The translations under genes were made by a program, and so were the position numbers. Below are positions 56,425 to 64,000 of a DNA stretch of 64,000 nt, piece after piece. The notes beneath the pieces were generated by a model, which did no database searches, had not been told where the DNA came from, and saw only the letters and a program-made list of their open reading frames with translations. Positions within the stretch are counted from its first letter, which is position 1; every line of letters begins with the position of its first letter. Source of the DNA: Microbacterium commune (GTDB taxonomy: Bacteria; Actinomycetota; Actinomycetes; Actinomycetales; Microbacteriaceae); assembly GCF_014836945.1 (NCBI RefSeq), contig NZ_JACSPX010000001.1:576952-640951 (forward strand). Direction: 5' to 3'.

Positions 56425-57879
56425 TCAGCGCGGCTCGGACATCCGCGCGAGCAGCTCGATGAGCAGCGCCTCGGCCACGGGCCGCGGCAGCCGCTCGAGC
56501 AGGGCCATCAGCGTGGCCATCGGCCGATCCGCCGACACCGATCCCGCGCCGGCGAGCCGCAGCAGTCGCCACGCCGCCGTCGGGCCGGGAACGCGCCCGC
56601 CCGGGCCGTAGCCGAGCAGCCGCAGGGTGGCCAGCAGCAGCCACGGGTCGGCCGCGGGCGTGCCGCGCACCTCATCGGCGGCGGCCGCGAGCGCGCGCGT
56701 GAACTCCCCGATCCGATGCTCGATCACGGGGGTGAGCGTGAGGTGCGCGCTGTGCGCGATCCGCACGCCGTTCTGCTGCACCAGACCGGGCTGGGGCTGG
56801 ATCTTCCATCCGTGCCCCACCATCGCGTCGGCGAGGCGGTGCGGGTCGACGCGCTCCGATGCCGGCACGCTGTCGTCCGAGCCGAGCGCGATCGCCGGCC
56901 CGATCGGGTCGCCGATGACCCGCAGGCCGGGGATGTCGTCGACCGCGCCTCTGACGGCGTGCGCGACCCGGTGGATCGAGCCCGTCAGCCGCCGGTACCC
57001 GTCGTCGCCGAGATGCTCGATGATCGCCCACGCAGCGGCGAGCGGTGACGCCGAGCGCGAGCCGAGCAGGGTCGGGTTGACGATGGGATAGCCGGCCCAC
57101 CCCGTCGTCGCGAAGTACTGCGCCCGCTGGCGACGCCGGCCGCGCTGCAGCAGCACCGACACCCCCTTGGGTGCGTATCCGAACTTGTGCACGTCTGCCG
57201 AGATGCTCGTGACCCCGCGCACGCGGAAGTCCCATGCCGGCAGCCCCGGCCACCACGGCAGCACGAATCCGCCGAAGCACCCGTCGACGTGGCAGGAGAT
57301 CCCCCGACCGGATGCCGCGGCCGCGACCTCTGCGATCGGATCGAGCAGTCCGGTGGGATACGACGGCGCGGAGACGACGACGAGGGCGACGTCGTCTCCG
57401 AGGCGCTCGATGAGGTCGGTTGCCGCGATCGTTCCGTCGGGCGAGCAGGGCACGGGATCGAACTCGAGATCGAACAGCTGCGCGGCCTTGATGAACGCGG
57501 CGTGCGCGGTGGCCGGGGCGACGAGGCGCGGACGGACGCCCCCCGCCGAGTCGGCATGCGACGTCCGCCACAGGTCGCGGGCCGTCTTGACCGCGAGCAG
57601 GCAGCTCTCGGTCCCCCCGCTCGTGACGGTGCCGACGACCGATCGGCTGCCGTGCAGCATCCGTCGGGTGAAGCCGATCACGTCGCGCTCCATCGCGGCG
57701 ATCGACGGGAACACGGTGGGATCGAGGCCGTTGAGAGGTCGCGCGAGACGTGCCGCGGCGTCGGCCAGCTCGTCGAGTTCGGCGAGACCGGAGTCGTACA
57801 CGTACGACAGCACCCTTCCGCCGTGCGTGGGCGCGTCTGCGGCGCGCATCCGGCGCAGACGATCGAGGATGTCGCTCAC
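56425..57879 (-). CDS. PLP-dependent decarboxylase / sphingosine-1-phosphate lyase-like enzyme
   Basis: A 484-residue fold-type I PLP enzyme. The PLP lysine is Lys232 in SADVHKFGYAPKGVS, a motif closer to the sphingosine-phosphate lyase branch of group II decarboxylases than to glutamate decarboxylase. Other segments are TSGGTESCLLAVKTARD and CHVDGCFGGFVLPW. The last about 90 residues (ADPWLLLATLRLLGYGPGG onward) form an extra helical tail. The substrate is unknown; an amino acid or phosphorylated amino alcohol is possible. GTG 57879 overlaps the stop of the transporter gene (GTGA), so enzyme and transporter are made together. Confidence 0.85.
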   Translation of the reverse strand: MSDILDRLRRMRAADAPTHGGRVLSYVYDSGLAELDELADAAARLARPLNGLDPTVFPSIAAMERDVIGFTRRMLHGSRSVVGTVTSGGTESCLLAVKTARDLWRTSHADSAGGVRPRLVAPATAHAAFIKAAQLFDLEFDPVPCSPDGTIAATDLIERLGDDVALVVVSAPSYPTGLLDPIAEVAAAASGRGISCHVDGCFGGFVLPWWPGLPAWDFRVRGVTSISADVHKFGYAPKGVSVLLQRGRRRQRAQYFATTGWAGYPIVNPTLLGSRSASPLAAAWAIIEHLGDDGYRRLTGSIHRVAHAVRGAVDDIPGLRVIGDPIGPAIALGSDDSVPASERVDPHRLADAMVGHGWKIQPQPGLVQQNGVRIAHSAHLTLTPVIEHRIGEFTRALAAAADEVRGTPAADPWLLLATLRLLGYGPGGRVPGPTAAWRLLRLAGAGSVSADRPMATLMALLERLPRPVAEALLIELLARMSEPR

Positions 57880-59231
57880 GCCGACGTCCCGACGATGTCG
57901 TGCTCTCGCAGCCGGTAGCGGGCGAGTGCGACGAGGCTGAGCAGCATGAGCGCCGCCGGGAGCAGGCTGAAAGCCACCGCGATGCCGGTCACGGCGGCAT
58001 CCGGCTGGACGACCTCGACCGCGGCCGTGGTCTCGATGTAGCCGGTGGCCGCGAGCACGATCGAGAGCACCGTCGCGCCGAGTGCCATGCCCGTCGTCTC
58101 CCCCGCCGTCCACACTCCGCTGAACACCCCGGAGCGGTTGTCGTGTCCGCCTGCGCTGTGATCGTGCGCGATGACGTCGGGCAGCATCGCCATCGGCAGC
58201 GTCTGCATGCCCGCGTAGGCCGCGCCGGCGAGCGCGACGGGTGCGAGGATCCACCATCCGGGCGTCCAGATCATCACGCCGAGCATCGCGGTCGCCGCGA
58301 GGAAGACCGCGCTGGCGATCCGGAATCCGCGCTCTTTGCCGATGCGGTCTGCGACGAGCTTCCACACCGGAGCCATCAGCAGAGCCGGGGCGATCAGCGC
58401 GACGAACAGCGGGGTCACCGCGCCCTCGTCGCCCAGCACCCAGCGCGCGACGAACTGCGCGGCCGCGAGCATCAGCCCGGTCGCGAGTCCCTGCAGCACG
58501 AACGCGCCGAGCAGCACGCGGAACGGCTGGCTCTCACGCAGTGCGGCTATGCCGTCGCGGTAGTGCTTCGCGATCGATGCGCCGGGACGCACGGGCAGCA
58601 TCGGGCGGGTGGGGGCGACGGTGGATGCGACGAACAGGCCCACGCCGAGCAGCACGGCGGCCACGGCCGCCATCACGAGATAGCCCAGCAGCGGGTCACC
58701 CTCGAACATGCCGCGGATCTCGGGCCCGCCGGCGCCGAACAGCAGGATCGCGACGGTCAGCATCACCACCCGCCAGGTGAGCAGACGGGTGCGCTCGCGG
58801 TAGTCGTCGGTGAGCTCGGCCGGCAGCGCGATGTACGGCACCTGGAACAGGCTGAAGCATGTCGCTGCGAGCATGAACGCGATGAGCACCCAGACGCCCG
58901 AGGTCACCGGTCCGATGCCGGCGGGGACGGCGAAGGTCAGCACGAACGCGATCGGCAGGCCGATAGATCCGATCAGCATGAGTCCGCGACGCGATCCGGA
59001 GCGCGCGAGTGCCGTGTCGCTGAGCCCGCCGATGACCGGGTCGATCAGCACGTCCCACACCTTCGCGCCGGTGACGATCGCGCCGGCGGCGAGCGCCGTC
59101 ACGCCCAGCGAGTCGGTGAGGTAGTAGACCAGCACGAGTCCGGGCAGCGTGGAGAATCCCCCGGTGCCGAGCGAGCCGATGGCGTAGCGGGTGATCTGTC
59201 CGCGAGTGAGCGTGTTCGACGCTGAGCGCAT
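57876..59231 (-). CDS. GPH/MFS_2-family cation symporter
   Basis: A 451-residue transporter with twelve hydrophobic segments. The GPH motif is GAKVWDVLIDPVIGGLSD after the second helix, with SRRGLMLIGSI following, and LPMAMLPDVIAHDH in the second half. Known relatives carry sugars, glucuronides or, in eukaryotic and actinobacterial branches, lipids such as lysophosphatidylcholine or sphingosine-1-phosphate. Since the downstream gene is a sphingosine-phosphate-lyase-like enzyme, a lipid or amino-alcohol substrate is worth considering. ATG 59231 is seven bases after TAGAGT; GTG 59240 would add three residues. Confidence 0.87.
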   Translation of the reverse strand: MRSASNTLTRGQITRYAIGSLGTGGFSTLPGLVLVYYLTDSLGVTALAAGAIVTGAKVWDVLIDPVIGGLSDTALARSGSRRGLMLIGSIGLPIAFVLTFAVPAGIGPVTSGVWVLIAFMLAATCFSLFQVPYIALPAELTDDYRERTRLLTWRVVMLTVAILLFGAGGPEIRGMFEGDPLLGYLVMAAVAAVLLGVGLFVASTVAPTRPMLPVRPGASIAKHYRDGIAALRESQPFRVLLGAFVLQGLATGLMLAAAQFVARWVLGDEGAVTPLFVALIAPALLMAPVWKLVADRIGKERGFRIASAVFLAATAMLGVMIWTPGWWILAPVALAGAAYAGMQTLPMAMLPDVIAHDHSAGGHDNRSGVFSGVWTAGETTGMALGATVLSIVLAATGYIETTAAVEVVQPDAAVTGIAVAFSLLPAALMLLSLVALARYRLREHDIVGTSA

Positions 59232-59238
59232 GCGGCTC

Positions 59239-59244
59239 ACTCTA
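59239..59244 (-). promoter_or_regulatory. -10 element of a leaderless promoter
   Basis: TAGAGT on the minus strand ends seven bases before ATG 59231 of the GPH transporter gene. Confidence 0.6.
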
Positions 59245-59280
59245 GTGGTGGGTGCGCGGCCGTCGTCCGACGCGGCGGAG

Positions 59281-59346
59281 GTAGGAGAACAGACGAGGGT
59301 AGGACGAGAACACGGGTTCTCGTCCTACCCTCGCGTGTTGGCCTAC
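59281..59346. repeat. Palindromic GTAGG repeat, copy 3
   Basis: The inner stem is perfect over 18 bases (59294-59311 / 59316-59333, CGAGGGTAGGACGAGAAC) with an ACGG loop. The outer part, GTAGGAGAACAG (59281-59292) against TGTTGGCCTAC (59336-59346), matches the GTAGGCGAACACG module of copies 1 and 2. It lies between the GPH transporter start and the guaB stop. Confidence 0.7.
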
Positions 59347-59378
59347 GCCAAAAGAATCCGGATGCCGGCGCCGGGACC

Positions 59379-60974
<1,596 letters not shown>

Positions 60975-60999
60975 AGCGCGCTCGCGCCCGCGTTATTCC

Positions 61000-61026
61000 G
61001 AGAACGCCGAGAACGTCGGGAACGCC
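61000..61026. repeat. Three tandem 9-base repeats in the guaB-liv control region
   Basis: GAGAACGCC, GAGAACGTC and GGGAACGCC follow each other without a gap, differing at one position each. They lie about 26-57 bases upstream of the proposed guaB -10, where an activator or repressor could bind. Confidence 0.6.
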
Positions 61027-61167
61027 ATGCACGTCAGGTCGGACACTCCCGAGATTCCGATCAGGACACGGATGGTGCGATGCGTGCCGACGACGGGATA
61101 CGCTCAGTGCGACGTCCAAGCGGAGCGACGACCCGAAGTCGCTCGATGCACTCGATGTGGAGGATGC

Positions 61168-62520
61168 GTGGGACTCAGAACTGCGGCGCTTCAGCGCCCC
61201 CGAAACGGTGTGCTCGCGCTGTTCGCGATGCTGCTCGCCGCCTTCCTCGTCTTCGGCATGCCGGCCGGTGCCGCGCATGCGGAGACGACGCCGGACGGTC
61301 AGGAGGTCACCGACTTCTACTTCGCCGGCAACATCACGTACAAGGGCGAGCCGATCGAGGGCGTGAAGCTGGCGGTCGACGGCAACGGCTTCACCGGCGA
61401 GACGCAGACCGGCGCCGACGGCAAGTGGAAGCTCTACGTGCCCGAGAAGAAGAAGTACACCATCGCGGTGGATGAGGACACCCTCCCCAAGGGCGTCATC
61501 GTCGACACCTCGCAGCTGCCCGAGGGCGTGACCGCCGTCGACGGGACGAGCGGCTCGTTCGAGGCGGAGTTCGGCCTCACCGGCACGAAGATCGTCAACC
61601 TGTTCCTCGGACAGGGTGAGCGCGTCACCGTCTCCTTCCTCGACCAGCTCATCTCGCGCACCATCGGCGGCATCAACTTCGGTCTGCTGCTGGGCCTCGC
61701 CTCGATGGGTGCCGCGCTGATCTACGGCACCACCCGCCTCTCCAACTTCGCGCACGGCGAGATGGTCACCTGGGGCGGCGTCGTGGTGGTGCTGTTCACA
61801 TCGTTCTGGAACCTGCCGCTGTGGGCCGGGATCATCGCCGCGGTGATCGGCGGCGGTGCGCTGGGCTGGGCGATGGATGCCGGGATCTGGCGCCCCCTGC
61901 GCCGACGCGGTCTCGGCATCGTGCAGCTGATGATCGTCAGCATCGGACTCTCGCTCGCGCTGCGCTACGTGCTGCAGTACATGATCGGCGGCGACACCGC
62001 GCAGCTGCCCGGTTCGAGCCCCGCCCCGATGCGGCTCGGCCCGATCTCGCTGTCGTACATCGACCTCATCGCGATGGCGATCAGCCTCGCCGCCATCCTC
62101 GGGATGGCCTACTTCCTCACTCGCACCCGCATCGGCAAGGCCACCCGCGCGATCTCCGACAACCCGCAGCTCGCCGCGGCCTCGGGAATCGACGTCGACC
62201 GGGTGGTGCGGATCGTCTGGATCATCTCGGGCTCGCTCGCGGCGCTGTCGGGCATCCTCTGGGCCTACTTCCGTCCCGGTGTGAAGTGGGACATGGGCAT
62301 GCAGATGCTGCTGCTGATCTTCACCGCGATAACGCTCGGCGGCCTGGGCTCGGCGATCGGCGCCCTGATCGGATCGCTGATCGTCGGCATCTCGGTCGAG
62401 GTCTCGACGCTGCTCGGCGTCCCCTCCGACCTCAAGTACGCCACCGCCCTGGTCGCGCTGGTGGTCATCCTCCTGGTCAGACCGCAGGGTCTGTTCGGTC
62501 GCAAGGAAAGGCTGGGCTGA
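61168..62520 (+). CDS. livH: Branched-chain amino-acid ABC transporter permease LivH with secreted N-terminal domain
   Basis: A 450-residue permease. After an apparent signal peptide (about 1-38, ending GAAHA) there are about 110 extracytoplasmic residues resembling a carboxypeptidase-regulatory/transthyretin-like beta domain (ITYKGEPIEGVKLAVDGNGF...GKWKLYVP). The LivH core follows from about 150, with FGLLLGLASMGAALIYGTTRLSNFAHGEM, the GIDVDRVVRIVWIISG loop that contacts the ATPase, and the VRPQGLFGRKERLG end. Usual LivH proteins have about 300 residues and lack the extra domain. GTG 61168 has GGAGG four bases upstream. livM follows three bases after the stop. Confidence 0.87.
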   Translation: MGLRTAALQRPRNGVLALFAMLLAAFLVFGMPAGAAHAETTPDGQEVTDFYFAGNITYKGEPIEGVKLAVDGNGFTGETQTGADGKWKLYVPEKKKYTIAVDEDTLPKGVIVDTSQLPEGVTAVDGTSGSFEAEFGLTGTKIVNLFLGQGERVTVSFLDQLISRTIGGINFGLLLGLASMGAALIYGTTRLSNFAHGEMVTWGGVVVVLFTSFWNLPLWAGIIAAVIGGGALGWAMDAGIWRPLRRRGLGIVQLMIVSIGLSLALRYVLQYMIGGDTAQLPGSSPAPMRLGPISLSYIDLIAMAISLAAILGMAYFLTRTRIGKATRAISDNPQLAAASGIDVDRVVRIVWIISGSLAALSGILWAYFRPGVKWDMGMQMLLLIFTAITLGGLGSAIGALIGSLIVGISVEVSTLLGVPSDLKYATALVALVVILLVRPQGLFGRKERLG

Positions 62521-62523
62521 CGC

Positions 62524-63501
62524 GTGGACTTCGGATCGATCTTCGGCAACACCGCCGCATACCTGTTCAGCCCGGTCACCATCGCGTACGCCCTGGCTGC
62601 CACCGGCCTCGCGGTGCACTTCGGCTACGCGGGACTGCTCAACTTCGGCATGGCCGCGTTCATGGCCGTCGGCGCATACGGCTACGCCATCCCCGTGCTC
62701 ACCCTGGGCGCGCCGTGGTGGCTGGGCATGCTCATCGGCCTGGCCGGCGGTGCGCTGTTCGCGCTGCTGCTCGGCATCCCGACCCTGCGCCTGCGCGCCG
62801 ACTACCTCGCCATCGCGACCATCGCGACCGCCGAGGTGGTGCGTCTGCTGTTCCTCACCCGTCTGTTCGAGGACGTCACGGGCGCGGCCGGAGGCCGCAG
62901 CGGCTACCACGAGGGCTTCCGTGCGGCGAACCCCATCCCGGAGGGCACCTACGGGTTCGGCCCGTGGACCTACAACGCCACGGAGCTGTGGAACATCGTG
63001 TTCGGCCTGATGCTGCTGGCCGTGTCGATCCTGCTCGTCTGGGCGCTGATGCGCAGCCCGTGGGGCCGCGTGCTCAAGGGCATCCGGGAGGACGAGGACG
63101 CGGTGCGCTCGCTCGGCAAGAACGTGTTCGCGTACAAGATGCAGGCGCTCGTCGTCGGCGGCGTCATCGGCGCCGCGGGCGGCATCGTCTTCGTGCTGCC
63201 CTCGGCGGTCGTGCCGGGCAGCTACTCGACGTCGCTGACGTTCTTCCTGTGGACGGTGCTTCTGCTCGGTGGCGCGGCGACGGTCTTCGGCCCGACGCTC
63301 GGCGCCGTGCTCTTCTGGGTGCTGTTCGCCTTCCTCGGCAATCTGCTCCCCCAGATGGCGACGGCCGGCTACCTGCCGATGTCGTCGTCGCAGGCCGAGA
63401 TCGTGCGCTGGATCCTCGCCGGTGTGGCGCTGATGCTGATCGTGATCTATCGCCCGCAGGGCATCCTCGGAGACAAGAGGGAGATGACCTTTGTCAAATG
63501 A
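62524..63501 (+). CDS. livM: Branched-chain amino-acid ABC transporter permease LivM
   Basis: A 325-residue permease partner of LivH with about eight to ten membrane helices. The family segments are LAVHFGYAGLLNFGMAAFMAVGAYG, LRADYLAIATIATAEVVRLL and the cytoplasmic GRVLKGIREDEDAVRSLGKNVFAYKMQAL loop that meets the ATPase. A 40-residue external loop (about 115-155) is fairly long. GTG 62524 starts three bases after the livH stop; AAGGAAAGG lies about 16 bases upstream. Its end overlaps the ATPase gene by 11 bases. Confidence 0.93.
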   Translation: MDFGSIFGNTAAYLFSPVTIAYALAATGLAVHFGYAGLLNFGMAAFMAVGAYGYAIPVLTLGAPWWLGMLIGLAGGALFALLLGIPTLRLRADYLAIATIATAEVVRLLFLTRLFEDVTGAAGGRSGYHEGFRAANPIPEGTYGFGPWTYNATELWNIVFGLMLLAVSILLVWALMRSPWGRVLKGIREDEDAVRSLGKNVFAYKMQALVVGGVIGAAGGIVFVLPSAVVPGSYSTSLTFFLWTVLLLGGAATVFGPTLGAVLFWVLFAFLGNLLPQMATAGYLPMSSSQAEIVRWILAGVALMLIVIYRPQGILGDKREMTFVK

Positions 63502-64000
63502 GAATCAGCCGGTCGGGGCTGCGGACGCGGCCTCCGTTCCGGTCACGCGCCAGAAGTCGACCGGCCTCGCGAAGGGGCCGGCGGCCCCCGGGGTGGCGAA
63601 GGTCGATCCGATCCTCGTCGTCGACGGAGTCGAACGTCACTTCGGCGGCCTGACGGCCGTCAACGTGGAGCACCTCGAGATCCCGCGCGGTGCGATCACC
63701 GCTCTGATCGGCCCCAACGGCGCCGGCAAGACGACGCTGTTCAACCTGCTCTGCGGTTTCGACCGGCCCAGCAGCGGCACCTGGCAGTACGACGGGAAGA
63801 ACCTCGCCGGCATCCCCTCCTTCAAGGTGGCGCGGATGGGACAGGTGCGCACCTTCCAGCTCACCAAGGCGCTGTCGCTGCTGACCGTGCTCGAGAACAT
63901 GAAGCTCGGCTCGCCCGATCAGCCGGGCGAGCGGTTCTGGGCGAGCCTGGTCCCCGCCATCTGGAAGAAGAAGGAAGTGGAGATCGAGCGGAAGGCGCGG
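63491..64000 (+). CDS. livG: Branched-chain amino-acid ABC transporter ATPase LivG (3' part beyond the window)
   Basis: The first 170 residues of an ABC ATPase. A hydrophilic head of about 38 residues precedes ILVVDGVERHFGGLTAVNV, the Walker A motif LIGPNGAGKTTLFNLL and the Q-loop region VRTFQLTKALSLLTVLENM, all typical for LivG. The start is TTG 63491, overlapping livM by 11 bases, with GGGAG seven bases upstream; without this start the frame has no ATG or GTG before the conserved part except GTG in APGVAKV. The signature and Walker B lie outside. It powers the LivHM permease. Confidence 0.9.
   Translation, partial: MSNENQPVGAADAASVPVTRQKSTGLAKGPAAPGVAKVDPILVVDGVERHFGGLTAVNVEHLEIPRGAITALIGPNGAGKTTLFNLLCGFDRPSSGTWQYDGKNLAGIPSFKVARMGQVRTFQLTKALSLLTVLENMKLGSPDQPGERFWASLVPAIWKKKEVEIERKAR

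Noticed and set aside
55281..59346. CRISPR array
   Set aside because: The three repeats are far apart, palindromic and diverged, with genes rather than short spacers between them, and no cas genes are present.
61027..61167. Upstream in-frame ATG that would add 47 residues to LivH
   Set aside because: The extra segment is Cys/Arg-rich and unlike a signal peptide, whereas GTG 61168 has GGAGG and is followed by a normal export signal. The region also holds promoter elements.

Overview
The window is a 64 kb stretch of high-GC chromosome from an actinobacterium, most likely a Microbacteriaceae member close to Microbacterium. This rests on the GC-rich codon use, GTG/TTG starts, many leaderless promoters (TANNNT placed 6-7 bases before the start codon), a monomeric isocitrate dehydrogenase, GuaB3, DUF6350 next to purN and the DUF3817-guaA pair. 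Genes are dense and there is no phage, insertion sequence, CRISPR array, rRNA or tRNA that I can support.

Left part (1-8 kb): a tightly overlapping operon for meta-cleavage of homoprotocatechuate (3,4-dihydroxyphenylacetate). It holds an HpaG-RraA fusion, a GntR/FCD regulator, HpaE, HpaD, HpaH and HpaI, followed by an MFS transporter. The end products are expected to be pyruvate and succinic semialdehyde. Next (8-17 kb) come folD and glyA under a ZTP riboswitch, an amino-sugar cluster (nagA, nagB, a ROK regulator and the remnant of another gene), a glycolate-oxidase-type flavoprotein and a Nudix hydrolase.

Middle (17-36 kb): an L,D-transpeptidase, NADP isocitrate dehydrogenase, a heterodimeric ABC exporter, an alkylation-repair pair (Ada-AlkA fusion plus Ogt), purH-purN, a DUF6350 membrane protein, a purine permease and sucCD. 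The icd and sucCD upstream regions share an inverted repeat TCTYG-N4-CGAGA.

Right-middle (36-53 kb): a LigC-type DNA ligase convergent with a LigD-type polymerase/primase but no ku nearby, PcrA helicase, small membrane and stress proteins, a glycerophosphodiesterase, a Bax-inhibitor-1 homologue, guaA with DUF3817, and a very large secreted nuclease/5'-nucleotidase.

Right part (53-64 kb): SURF1 and GuaB3, an AbiEi-wHTH/DUF559 nuclease-like gene bracketed by two copies of a palindromic repeat (a third copy lies 3 kb away), a PLP decarboxylase co-transcribed with a GPH-type transporter, guaB, and a branched-chain amino-acid ABC transporter that runs off the right edge. Its LivH permease carries an unusual secreted-type N-terminal domain.

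Purine and one-carbon metabolism recur through the window (folD, glyA, purH, purN, purine permease, guaA, guaB3, guaB). The least explained signals are non-coding: three families of intergenic palindromes, the icd/sucC operator, hairpins built from gene 3' ends, and over-abundance of GGATGC/GCATCC.
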